Source: Clostridia bacterium (lineage in GTDB: Bacteria; Bacillota; Clostridia; Oscillospirales; CAG-272). Taken from it: a DNA stretch of 64,000 nt. Shown in pieces: positions 8,583 to 15,761 of the stretch. The translations under genes and the position numbers were made by a program. Under the pieces are notes generated by a model. It was given only the letters and a program-made list of their open reading frames with translations, was not told the origin of the DNA and did no database searches. Location of the stretch: contig JAFWYJ010000040.1 of assembly GCA_017517745.1 (NCBI GenBank), positions 148,203-212,202 on the forward strand. The letters are read 5' to 3'. The stretch's first letter is position 1, and each line of letters starts with the position of its first letter.

Positions 8583-9257
8583 CTATTGGAGCGTATCCTC
8601 CTCGGTGATGCCGAGCGTGATTTGATTGGAGATCTGATAGATACATCCTGCGCTTCCGCTACCCTCGCCGAAGAGACCTCGCATGGTAAATCCCAGTTTG
8701 GAGAGCTGGTTGGCGAGAGAATCCATGTAGCCGCCTCGCGTCAGTGCCGGGAGGAACATCATGACCGATGCCCGCATTCCCGTGCCGAGATTGGTGGGGC
8801 AGTGTGTCAGATATCCGAGCGTATCGCTGTATGCAAAATCAAAATCCTCATCCAGCCTTTTTTCGGTGCGGGAGGCATTGAGATAGGCATCCTCGAGCGC
8901 AAGCCCGGGCAGAATACTCTGAATTCGCAAATGATCCTCCTCACAGACCATCACGGCAAGTCCTGCCGTCTCTTGCAAAAAGAGCGCGTGAGGAGCTTCT
9001 TTGGTCGCAAATTCGGGGCTGACGTAGTGCCGTTCCACGTAGGAGGTCGCCATCACGGGGGAGAGATCCGAAAAATGGATCTTGCGAAAGCCGGATGCCT
9101 CCAGCGGAACGCTCACTTTTTCGATGATCTCGTTTGCTTTTGCCACGTCAAGACGGCTTGCAAATGGATAGCCGTTGATGTTTCTCGCCAAACGGACACG
9201 CGTGCTGATGACGGTGTCGGAGTCTTTTCCAAGTGTATTATACCAAGCCATCGTCAT
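8583..9257 (-). CDS. mcsB: McsB N-terminal part, protein-arginine kinase catalytic domain
   Basis: These 224 residues form the ATP:guanido phosphotransferase domain of McsB, which phosphorylates arginines on misfolded proteins and so marks them for ClpCP. Visible motifs are STRVRLARN (18-26), CEEDH (105-109, the NEEDH motif of the family), CPTNLGTGMR (153-162) with the conserved Cys, and RGLFGEGS (193-200). All catalytic segments lie before the in-frame TAG at 8583-8585, so this part could fold as a kinase without its sensing domain. ATG 9257 overlaps the mcsA stop as ATGA, showing translational coupling; an alternative ATG lies two codons on. McsB also needs McsA for activity in Bacillus. 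Whether this is one recoded gene, two polypeptides or a pseudogene is unresolved. Confidence 0.85.
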   Translation of the reverse strand: MTMAWYNTLGKDSDTVISTRVRLARNINGYPFASRLDVAKANEIIEKVSVPLEASGFRKIHFSDLSPVMATSYVERHYVSPEFATKEAPHALFLQETAGLAVMVCEEDHLRIQSILPGLALEDAYLNASRTEKRLDEDFDFAYSDTLGYLTHCPTNLGTGMRASVMMFLPALTRGGYMDSLANQLSKLGFTMRGLFGEGSGSAGCIYQISNQITLGITEEDTLQ

Positions 9258-9796
9258 TCTTCCTCCTTTTCCTTTTCGGATTCCAATCGGCGGACCTCGT
9301 CGCGCAGAGTTGCCGCGCGCTCATAATCTTCCTTTTGGACGGCTTCCTGCAATTCCTTTTTCAGGCGTCGCAGTTCTTCGGCGCGCGCCTGCTTGGCACG
9401 ATGGCGCGCGGGAACGCTTCCCGTGTGAGAGGTCGTTCCGTGCACCGATTGGATCATGCGCGAGAGCTCGTCCCCAAAGATCTCGTAGCATGTGGGGCAT
9501 CCGACCTTTCCGGTTTCGGCAATGTCGGCATAGGTACATCCGCAATCGCGGCATTTTTTTGCGGCGGGAACCGACTTCATCGCAGGGATCCCGAAAAATC
9601 CGCCGAAGAGATCGTCGTGAAGTGCCGAGAAGGGGTCGGCAAAGCTTCCGATCATCGAGGTAATATCCTGCAAATTTCCTTTTTCGCGCAGCTTTGCGGC
9701 ACACTCTCCGCACAGGGAATAAGCCCGTGTTTTTCCGTTGATGTTTTCGTTATAGAAAACCGTCGCGGTTCTTTTCTTGCATTTTTCACACAACAT
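9254..9796 (-). CDS. mcsA: McsA, zinc-binding activator of the McsB arginine kinase
   Basis: This 180-residue protein has four cysteine pairs: CEKC near the start, CGEC near residue 30, CRDCGC near residue 83 and CPTC near residue 98. Together they form the two zinc-binding sites of McsA. A C-terminal UVR motif follows (about 138-173, with KEDYERAATLRDEV). McsA activates McsB and acts in the CtsR stress circuit. I chose ATG 9796, nine bases after AAAGGA; an earlier in-frame ATG at 9805 sits directly on the ribosome site. The gene lies between ctsR and mcsB, and its TGA overlaps the mcsB start. The 109-nt gap to ctsR holds a small hairpin (9816-9837). Confidence 0.95.
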   Translation of the reverse strand: MLCEKCKKRTATVFYNENINGKTRAYSLCGECAAKLREKGNLQDITSMIGSFADPFSALHDDLFGGFFGIPAMKSVPAAKKCRDCGCTYADIAETGKVGCPTCYEIFGDELSRMIQSVHGTTSHTGSVPARHRAKQARAEELRRLKKELQEAVQKEDYERAATLRDEVRRLESEKEKEEE

Positions 9797-9815
9797 AAAA
9801 ATCATTCCTTTCCGT

Positions 9816-9837
9816 CGCTTCCCATTTGTCGGAAGCG
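9816..9837 (-). promoter_or_regulatory. Hairpin in the ctsR-mcsA intergenic leader
   Basis: CGCTTCC and GGAAGCG pair as a 7-bp stem with an 8-base loop, just upstream of the mcsA ribosome site. A TATAAT sits a little further upstream on the minus strand but lacks a good -35 element. It could be an RNA processing site or part of a weak internal promoter. Confidence 0.3.
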
Positions 9838-9905
9838 TTCATTTTGTGATATTATAGCGTATTTCGGTTGCAAAAACTGTCGCAATCTCTGTAAAAATCA
9901 AAAAA

Positions 9906-10361
9906 TTACCTGTTTTTCATCAAAGACAACAGCATTTGCTTGAAAATATCGGCACGGATGGAGCTGCGAACCGAGGGGGGGAGAGAAGCGAGCGCCGCAT
10001 TTGACATCGCGGACGCACAGATCATGAACTCGCGTTCGGAGATCAGCGCGTTTCCATGCAGATTTTTGAGGTATGCCACTGCCTCACGCTCATCGATCTC
10101 GTCTCCCACTGCGCAGAAGAAATGCATCAGATATTCGTTGGAGTCCATTCGCTTGCGCACGATGCGGATACATCCGCCGCCGCCGCGCCGCGATTCAATG
10201 ATATATCCTCGCTCGGGGGTGAAGCGCGAGGAGATGACGTAACTGATCTGGCTGGGAACGCAACCCAGTCGCGTCGCCATTTCATTCCGTTGTAGCTCGA
10301 GGATCCCGTCGCCCTCGTTCAGCATTTCTTCAATCAGCTTTGCAATATGATCCGTCAGCAT
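9906..10361 (-). CDS. ctsR: Transcriptional repressor CtsR of class III stress genes
   Basis: This 151-residue protein is a full-length CtsR. It has an N-terminal winged helix-turn-helix (MATRLGCVPSQISYVISSRF near 28-47), the glycine-rich beta-wing around RRGGGGCIRIVRK (58-70), and a C-terminal dimerisation helix bundle. CtsR represses clp genes in unstressed cells by binding tandem GGTCAAA heptads, and is inactivated by heat and by the McsA/McsB system. Two perfect CtsR boxes overlap the -35 region of its own promoter and a third lies between promoter and start codon. The operon is therefore almost certainly autoregulated. Start ATG 10361 follows AAAGGAGAG. Confidence 0.96.
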   Translation of the reverse strand: MLTDHIAKLIEEMLNEGDGILELQRNEMATRLGCVPSQISYVISSRFTPERGYIIESRRGGGGCIRIVRKRMDSNEYLMHFFCAVGDEIDEREAVAYLKNLHGNALISEREFMICASAMSNAALASLPPSVRSSIRADIFKQMLLSLMKNR

Positions 10362-10375
10362 TTTTGCCTCTCCTT

Positions 10376-10392
10376 TTTGACTTTCTTTGACC
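10376..10392 (-). promoter_or_regulatory. CtsR box 3, between ctsR promoter and start codon
   Basis: TTTGACT-TTC-TTTGACC on the plus strand is RGTCAAA-NAN-RGTCAAA on the minus strand, a perfect match to the CtsR consensus, lying in the ctsR leader. Confidence 0.85.
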
Positions 10393-10402
10393 TTCTGACA
10401 AA

Positions 10403-10431
10403 ATTATATCGCAAAAGTCAAACAAAGTCAA
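10403..10431 (-). promoter_or_regulatory. ctsR operon promoter
   Basis: Minus strand TTGACT (10426-10431), 17-nt spacer, TATAAT (10403-10408). The -35 hexamer is part of a CtsR heptad, so repressor binding would block RNA polymerase. Confidence 0.9.
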
Positions 10432-10448
10432 AGTCAAACAAGGTCAAA
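10416..10448 (-). promoter_or_regulatory. Two overlapping tandem CtsR boxes
   Basis: AGTCAAA-CAA-AGTCAAA (10416-10432) is followed, sharing one base, by AGTCAAA-CAA-GGTCAAA (10432-10448). Both are perfect matches to RGTCAAA-NAN-RGTCAAA, and they cover the -35 region of the ctsR promoter. Confidence 0.92.
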
Positions 10449-10584
10449 GAACAAAAACAAGAGACGATGAGAGACGGTTATTTCAAAATAGCACCTTGTT
10501 TTCTCAAAAAATCTCGTTTTTTTGATCTTTTCCGGAGTTGGCCGTTTTTCTTGGTGACGGGATCCGACAATTCGCCGTTTGAGG

Positions 10585-10613
10585 TTGACAAACGAGCGCA
10601 TTTGTGGTATACT
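10585..10613 (+). promoter_or_regulatory. dxs promoter
   Basis: Perfect TTGACA (10585-10590), 17-nt spacer and TATACT (10608-10613), 42 nt before the dxs start. The stretch 10449-10584 between it and the CtsR boxes shows nothing recognisable. Confidence 0.85.
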
Positions 10614-10655
10614 ATTGAATATGATATTAAAAAACTGCGGAAAGGAGGAAACAAA

Positions 10656-12566
10656 ATGGATGACAAGAAAGAGCGCTATCCGCGCCTGAATCAAATCAAC
10701 AGTCCCGAGGATCTCAAGGCGTTGCCCGCCGAGGAACTCGCGCCGTTGGCACAGGAGATTCGGGAGTTTTTGGTGGAACGCGTTTTGGAAAACGGCGGAC
10801 ATCTTGCTTCAAATTTGGGTGCCGTCGAGCTTTCATTGGCAATTCACAGAGTTTTTTCCTCGCCGCGAGATCACATTATTTTTGACGTGGGACATCAGGC
10901 CTACGTGCACAAGCTGATCACGGGGCGCAGAGAGCGTTTTTCCACCCTTCGTCAGGGTGGGGGGATCAGCGGGTTTCCCAAGCGAAGTGAAAGTGAACAC
11001 GATTGCTTTGGCACGGGACACAGCTCCACGTCGCTCTCCGCCGCGCTCGGCTTTGCCGAAGCGGACAGAATCAATGGTTCGGATGCTTACACGGTCTGTG
11101 TACTCGGAGACGGAGCTTATACGGGCGGCATGATTCATGAGGCACTCAACAACTGCCGCAGAAGACTGCGCTTGATCATCATCATCAATGAGAACGAGAT
11201 GTCGATCTCCAAAAACATCGGTCGTTTTGCGAAAACACTTTCGCGTTTGCGCTCTTCGAAGGGCTATTTCCGAACCAAAAATGCGACCACGTCGATCCTC
11301 GGTCACATCCCGTTGATCGGCAAACCCACGGTCAAGCTGCTTCGTCGATTCAAAATGGGAGTGAAATCTGCGCTTTACGGCAGTAACTATTTTGAAAATC
11401 TCGGGCTTTATTACCTTGGACCCGTCGACGGAAATGATGAGGCGGCGGTCGAACGTCTTTTGAAGGAAGCCAAGGAAAGCCGCTTGAGCTGCGTCATTCA
11501 CCTCAAGACACAAAAGGGAAAGGGCTACGCTCCCGCCGAGGAGACTCCCGACCGCTTCCACGGCGTTTCTCCCAAAGGCTGTCAGCCGGGTGAGGGGACA
11601 AGCTTTTCCGATGAAATGGGCGAGATTCTGACTGCCATGGCGGCAGAAGACGAGAAAATTTGTGCCATTACAGCCGCAATGACGGGCGGAACCGGTTTGA
11701 CGGCTTTTCGAAATGCCCATCCATTGAGATTTTTTGACGTCGGCATTGCCGAGGAGCATGCCGTCACCTTTGCGGCAGGACTTGCGGCAAACGGTTGCCG
11801 TCCGGTTGTCGCGGTCTATTCGACCTTTTTGCAGCGTTCTTATGATAATATCATCCATGACGTCGCACTCCAGGAGCTTCCCGTGATCTTTTGTGTGGAT
11901 CGCGCGGGTTTGAATCCGGCAGACGGTGCGACACATCACGGCATTTTTGACGTGGCGTTCCTTTCGCAGATCCCCACAATGCGGATCTACACCCCCCTGA
12001 CTCGTCTTGCCCTGAAAAACGCCATGGAGGATGCCGCAAAGGCGAGCGTACCGTGTGCCATTCGCTATCCGAACGGTTATGAGGATCCCGCTGTGGTACA
12101 AGCCTTCTACGGTGACAAAACACCGTCGCGGGTCGGCGTTCGAAGCAATTTCACACATGCGAATATCGCATCTGCCGAACAGATCGACTCGCTGATCATC
12201 ACCGACGGTCGCATCGTCAAGGAAGCGATGCGCGCTTGTGAGATCTTGCGGGAGAAGGGACACACTGTGGGAATTTTGCTCTTGGAACAGATCAAGCCTT
12301 ACGGCGCGATCGCCGAGCAAATTCTTCCGTTCTTGCCGCAAAAGGCTTGCCCGATCGTCTTCCTGGAGGAAGAAATCAAGGCGGGCGGCATGGGAATGAT
12401 GCTTTCAGAGGCACTTTCGGCGCACGAGATCATGAAGAACAAAACGACGGTCATCATGGCAACCGACGACAATTTCGGTGTGCGCATGAAAAACGAACCG
12501 ATCTATCGCACGGTCGGGCTTGACGCCGAGTCGATCGTCGAGCGGATTTTTCATGCCCAAAAATGA
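10656..12566 (+). CDS. dxs: 1-deoxy-D-xylulose-5-phosphate synthase
   Basis: This 636-residue thiamine-diphosphate enzyme joins pyruvate and glyceraldehyde 3-phosphate into 1-deoxy-D-xylulose 5-phosphate. That is the first step of the MEP isoprenoid pathway and also supplies thiamine and pyridoxal. It has the substrate histidine in GTGHSSTS, the ThDP/Mg motif GDGAYTGGMIHEALNN, the transketolase catalytic Glu in EEHAVTFAAGLA, and DRAGLNPADGATHHG. ATG 10656 was chosen because AAAGGAGG lies eight bases upstream and a strong promoter precedes it; longer in-frame starts lie upstream of or inside the promoter. It is monocistronic, closed by a terminator that begins at its stop codon. Confidence 0.96.
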   Translation: MDDKKERYPRLNQINSPEDLKALPAEELAPLAQEIREFLVERVLENGGHLASNLGAVELSLAIHRVFSSPRDHIIFDVGHQAYVHKLITGRRERFSTLRQGGGISGFPKRSESEHDCFGTGHSSTSLSAALGFAEADRINGSDAYTVCVLGDGAYTGGMIHEALNNCRRRLRLIIIINENEMSISKNIGRFAKTLSRLRSSKGYFRTKNATTSILGHIPLIGKPTVKLLRRFKMGVKSALYGSNYFENLGLYYLGPVDGNDEAAVERLLKEAKESRLSCVIHLKTQKGKGYAPAEETPDRFHGVSPKGCQPGEGTSFSDEMGEILTAMAAEDEKICAITAAMTGGTGLTAFRNAHPLRFFDVGIAEEHAVTFAAGLAANGCRPVVAVYSTFLQRSYDNIIHDVALQELPVIFCVDRAGLNPADGATHHGIFDVAFLSQIPTMRIYTPLTRLALKNAMEDAAKASVPCAIRYPNGYEDPAVVQAFYGDKTPSRVGVRSNFTHANIASAEQIDSLIITDGRIVKEAMRACEILREKGHTVGILLLEQIKPYGAIAEQILPFLPQKACPIVFLEEEIKAGGMGMMLSEALSAHEIMKNKTTVIMATDDNFGVRMKNEPIYRTVGLDAESIVERIFHAQK

Positions 12567-12597
12567 TGGATTCCATCACGGAATCCATCATTTTTTG
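12563..12597 (+). terminator. dxs terminator
   Basis: Perfect 12-bp stem (12563-12574 with 12580-12591), 5-base loop, then a T run. The dxs stop codon lies in the 5' arm. Confidence 0.88.
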
Positions 12598-12637
12598 TAA
12601 TATATAAAATTTTGTCGTTCTTTCGTCAAAAAGCACT

Positions 12638-12666
12638 TGACAATCTATTGATTGTATGATAGAATA
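12638..12666 (+). promoter_or_regulatory. Promoter of the DUF1836 gene
   Basis: Perfect TTGACA (12638-12643), 17-nt spacer and TAGAAT (12661-12666). Confidence 0.8.
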
Positions 12667-12706
12667 TAGATAGAAGATGATGTGTCAAACGAAAGGAGAA
12701 AAGGCT

Positions 12707-13288
12707 ATGAAGTTGAAGTTTTATGACGAATATATTCCCGGAACCAAGCTCAAACAGTCGGACATGGACGGTCTGACCGGTTTGGCTTTTCTGAAAAAGG
12801 TGTTTTTTATCAGTGACGGTGTCATGATGACACAGATCCGTGAGATTTCCGGCATTGACAGCTCCACACTCCAGAACTGGACGAAAAGAGGATGGGTGGC
12901 AACCAGTAAGCTCAAAAAATATAACATCGATCAGGTCGCCCACATTCTCATTATCAATATGCTGCGTTCCTGCATGCAGTTGGATAAAATCGCGTTTTTG
13001 ATCCAATATATCAACGGAACGGTGGGAGATGCGAGCGACGATATTATCCGAGATTCCGAACTTTACGATTACATTTGCCGCATTTTGACTCGATTGATCG
13101 AGAACGATTCCTGCGCGCTTGCCACCATCGGCGAGACGGTTGCCGAAGTCACCACGAACTATCAAGGGCCGTTCGAAGGCGCGCGCGAGCGTTTGAACCG
13201 TGCGCTTGAGGTCATCGTGGTCACTTACTACGCGACGGTGATCAAGCAGCACGCGGGCGTGCTGCTCGAGAAGCTGGAGAACGCTTGA
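12707..13288 (+). CDS. DUF1836 family protein, putative MerR-like DNA-binding regulator
   Basis: A 193-residue protein matching DUF1836, a Firmicutes family of unknown function. Near residues 48-75 it has a helix-turn-helix-like stretch (REISGIDSSTLQNWTKRGW), followed by a conserved segment with KKYNIDQVAHILIINMLR. This resembles the winged-helix layout of MerR-type regulators, in which a choice of partner or ligand is made by the C-terminal half. ATG 12707 follows AAAGGAGAAAAGG; a start 30 nt upstream would place the ribosome site inside the gene. It has its own promoter and terminator. DNA binding is inferred from the fold and no target is suggested by the context. Confidence 0.75.
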   Translation: MKLKFYDEYIPGTKLKQSDMDGLTGLAFLKKVFFISDGVMMTQIREISGIDSSTLQNWTKRGWVATSKLKKYNIDQVAHILIINMLRSCMQLDKIAFLIQYINGTVGDASDDIIRDSELYDYICRILTRLIENDSCALATIGETVAEVTTNYQGPFEGARERLNRALEVIVVTYYATVIKQHAGVLLEKLENA

Positions 13289-13294
13289 GATTCA

Positions 13295-13326
13295 AAAAAC
13301 GAGTGCGAAATTTCGCACTCGTTTTT
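13295..13326. terminator. Bidirectional terminator
   Basis: Perfect 16-base palindromic arms (AAAAACGAGTGCGAAA and its complement) with A and T runs at both ends, between two converging genes. Confidence 0.88.
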
Positions 13327-13332
13327 GCTGTT

Positions 13333-14340
13333 TTATGATTTTTCGCGTTTTTTCTTTGCGAGCGGATTTTGCGCCATGGCTCTTTCCATGTCTGCGTTGC
13401 TGATGTGAGTATAGATCTGCGTGGTGTTGAGCTGCTCGTGACCGAGGATCTCTTTGAGGACGCGGACGTCCACGTTGCCGCTCTGGTACATCAGCGTTGC
13501 GGCGGTGTGGCGCAGCTTGTGCACCGAATAATGCTTGGCTTCGAGATCGGCAAGTTTGAGATATTTATAGACCATCGCCTGTACCGTTTTCACACTCATG
13601 CGTTGATCGAGACGGCTGAGAAACAGGGCGCGATCGCGAACCTTCGCGTATTTGGGACCGACTCTTTCCGCGATGTAATCCGAAAGGGCAGTGCGGCAGG
13701 CATCGTTGAGATAGACGATGCGCTCTTTGTTGCCTTTACCCGTCACGCGCAACGATTGCATGCCCGAATCAACGTCTGAGAGATTGATTCCCACCAATTC
13801 CGAGTCACGCATTCCGCAGTTGAGAAAGAGGGTGAGGATCGCGTAATCGCGCGTGCGGTATTTGGATTCCTTGTCGGCTTCCACCGCGGCGAGAAGCTGA
13901 AGAGACTCGTCGAGCGTCAGCACCTTGGGAAGCGATTTTTTCGGCTTGGGAGAGTCGATGTCCGCTGTGGGATTTTCCTCCAGATAATGCCGTTTGTTGA
14001 CCAGATAACGAAAGAGCGAACGAATTGCCGAAAGCTTTCGCGCGCGTGCCGCCCACTGATTGCCGCGCTGCTCGCCCGCATAGAAGAGAAACTCGTAAAT
14101 ATCCTCCGCTCGGATCTTTTTCAGCCGCTCCAACCCGACGCCGCTGACGTCGATCGTGAGAAATTCCTCCGAAGCGGGATCGACGTCGCGTTCTCTTGCC
14201 AACAAATAGCGAAAGAAGGTGCGCAGATCAAACAGATATTCCGCGACCGTCTTGCGGGAGCAGTTCTGGATCGAGAGCTTATAGGACGCGTATTCTTGAA
14301 TCAAGGTTGAAAATTCACTGACCGAAATTTGTGTTGACAT
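13333..14340 (-). CDS. Tyrosine recombinase of the XerC/XerD type
   Basis: A 335-residue tyrosine recombinase. The N-terminal SAM-like core-binding domain spans about 10-115 (with a CSRKTVAEYLFDLRTFFRYL stretch). The catalytic domain has the Arg in NCGMRDSELVGI, the Lys region in VTGKGNKERIVYL, HKLRHTAATLM (His-x-x-Arg), and LGHEQLNTTQIYTH with the second His and the Tyr nucleophile. Xer enzymes resolve chromosome dimers at dif sites. Length and absence of phage neighbours favour a housekeeping Xer, but a second, integrase-like copy cannot be excluded, and I cannot say XerC or XerD. No dif-like site was recognised nearby. Ribosome site is GGCGGATC before ATG 14340. Confidence 0.88.
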   Translation of the reverse strand: MSTQISVSEFSTLIQEYASYKLSIQNCSRKTVAEYLFDLRTFFRYLLARERDVDPASEEFLTIDVSGVGLERLKKIRAEDIYEFLFYAGEQRGNQWAARARKLSAIRSLFRYLVNKRHYLEENPTADIDSPKPKKSLPKVLTLDESLQLLAAVEADKESKYRTRDYAILTLFLNCGMRDSELVGINLSDVDSGMQSLRVTGKGNKERIVYLNDACRTALSDYIAERVGPKYAKVRDRALFLSRLDQRMSVKTVQAMVYKYLKLADLEAKHYSVHKLRHTAATLMYQSGNVDVRVLKEILGHEQLNTTQIYTHISNADMERAMAQNPLAKKKREKS

Positions 14341-14378
14341 GATCCGCCTCCGTCTTTGATACTTTTATTATACTTATA

Positions 14379-14400
14379 TATCAAACTATTTTAGTTGATA
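14379..14400. repeat. Imperfect palindrome upstream of the Xer gene
   Basis: TATCAAACTA and TAGTTGATA form an inverted repeat with one unpaired base around a short T-rich centre, in the divergent intergenic region. It could bind a regulator or be incidental in AT-rich DNA. Confidence 0.3.
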
Positions 14401-14425
14401 AATTGTAAATTTTTCATTCTCAATG

Positions 14426-14454
14426 TTGCTTTTTTTGAGAGAATCCGATATAAT
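14426..14454 (+). promoter_or_regulatory. Promoter of the membrane protein-HAD operon
   Basis: TTGCTT (14426-14431), 17-nt spacer, TATAAT (14449-14454). Confidence 0.7.
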
Positions 14455-14499
14455 AAAACCATCGTCAAGATCGAAAAATCCTGCTTTTGAGGTGTTTAC

Positions 14500-15126
14500 A
14501 TGAAAAATTTCTTTTCGCGCCATTCTTACGATATGGTCAAAATGTTTCTCAATCAGTTTGCCATTGCAGTGTTTGGCTTTTCTCTGACGCTCGTCTTTGT
14601 CAAGGCTGAGAATCCCACAATGCGCAACGTCGTCGGCGTTTGTTCGGTGCTGTTTTATCTGTTCCTGCTCTATACAATGACATGGGACATCGGTTACCGT
14701 GACAAGGTTTCGACCGAGACGGGAGCCAGACGGCGCAACGTCTTCCGTGGCGCGCTGATCTCTCTTTGCGCCAATATTCCCAATTTCGTGTTTGCATGTT
14801 TCATCATGCTTGCGCAGCTTTTCGACGTCGGATTTTTGAGCAACGTTGGCGGCATTTGCAGCACGCTCGCTCTTTTTCTGGAGGGAATGTACACGGGACT
14901 TTTGATCAATCATGTGGGAGGCGCGGCACTTAATTCCTATTGGGTGGTTTACTTCCTGTTGCCGATTCCCGCGATTCTGACCTGCGGGGTAGCGTATTAT
15001 CTCGGAATCCGTGACTTCAAACTGACGGCGATTTTCCGCCAGCGCAATCCGGAAACCTATATTTCCAAGGGGGCGGAGCATCCCCATATTGATGACGCGC
15101 AAAGCAAGAACAAAGGGAACAAGTGA
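14500..15126 (+). CDS. Membrane protein of unknown function
   Basis: I do not recognise this 208-residue protein. It has four or five likely membrane segments: about 16-35, 44-62, 88-106, 117-140 and 150-170. The C-terminus is polar, rich in Lys, Asp and Asn, and probably cytoplasmic. A basic loop with TGARRRN lies between segments two and three. It begins a two-gene operon: its TGA overlaps the GTG start of the HAD hydrolase. Weak ribosome site TGAGGTG precedes ATG 14500. The tight coupling hints at a shared pathway with the phosphatase, but no substrate can be named. Confidence 0.7.
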   Translation: MKNFFSRHSYDMVKMFLNQFAIAVFGFSLTLVFVKAENPTMRNVVGVCSVLFYLFLLYTMTWDIGYRDKVSTETGARRRNVFRGALISLCANIPNFVFACFIMLAQLFDVGFLSNVGGICSTLALFLEGMYTGLLINHVGGAALNSYWVVYFLLPIPAILTCGVAYYLGIRDFKLTAIFRQRNPETYISKGAEHPHIDDAQSKNKGNK

Positions 15127-15755
15127 TCATGAGCATCGACCATCTGATCTTTGACTTTGACGGCACGATCTCAAATTCTTATCCGCTTTTTCTCGGTTTT
15201 GTTCACGAATATGCCGAAAAAAACCGACTTCCGCTTTCGATGACCGACGCCGAGCTTTTCTACGCATTAAACATTACGATGAAAGATGCTTTCGAGAAGC
15301 TGGGGTGGGAATCGTTTGTTTCTTACGATGCTTTCATCGACGATTTTCATCAAAAGCAGATCGACCACGCGTTGGAATTCCGGCCGTTTCCCGAGGCGAT
15401 CGCGCTTTTGGAATACGCCAAAAGCATCGGAAAGAAAAATTATATTTATACCCACACCGGTCCCATCGTTTCCGAAATCTTGAAGAATATGGGCATTTTG
15501 CATCTGTTTGAGTTTGTTTTGGACGATTCCTACGGTTTTCCAGCAAAGCCATGTCCCGATGCGCTCAACTTCCTCGCGCAAAGACTGAGCCTTGACCCCG
15601 CGACCTGCATGATGATCGGCGACCGACCGATCGACGCGCACGCCGGCATGAATGCCGGAATGATCGGATGCTTGTGGGATGCTTACGGTTTTTTTGGGGA
15701 CGTTAAGGTGGATCACAGAGTGACCTCACTTGCCCAGATCAAGCAATTCATTTGA
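15123..15755 (+). CDS. HAD-superfamily hydrolase, phosphoglycolate-phosphatase-like
   Basis: A 210-residue HAD phosphatase. Motif I is IFDFDGTISNS with the nucleophile Asp, motif II is YTHTGP, a Lys lies in FPAKPCPDAL, and motif IV is MIGDRPIDAHAGMNAG. The helical cap inserted after motif I places it with subclass I enzymes such as phosphoglycolate phosphatase and beta-phosphoglucomutase. The substrate cannot be told from sequence. GTG 15123 overlaps the upstream stop (GTGA) and sits six bases after AAAGGGAAC; ATG 15129 is the alternative start. A hairpin inside the end of the opposing MATE gene (15768-15800) may terminate the transcript. Confidence 0.85.
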   Translation: MIMSIDHLIFDFDGTISNSYPLFLGFVHEYAEKNRLPLSMTDAELFYALNITMKDAFEKLGWESFVSYDAFIDDFHQKQIDHALEFRPFPEAIALLEYAKSIGKKNYIYTHTGPIVSEILKNMGILHLFEFVLDDSYGFPAKPCPDALNFLAQRLSLDPATCMMIGDRPIDAHAGMNAGMIGCLWDAYGFFGDVKVDHRVTSLAQIKQFI

Positions 15756-15761
15756 AGAGAC

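Noticed and set aside
10347..10655. Extension of dxs by about 100 residues upstream
   Set aside because: The region holds CtsR boxes and the dxs promoter; the extra residues do not belong to the enzyme family.
13333..14340. Tyrosine recombinase as the integrase of a mobile element
   Set aside because: There are no phage, conjugation or excisionase genes and no flanking repeats; neighbours are housekeeping genes and the length fits Xer.
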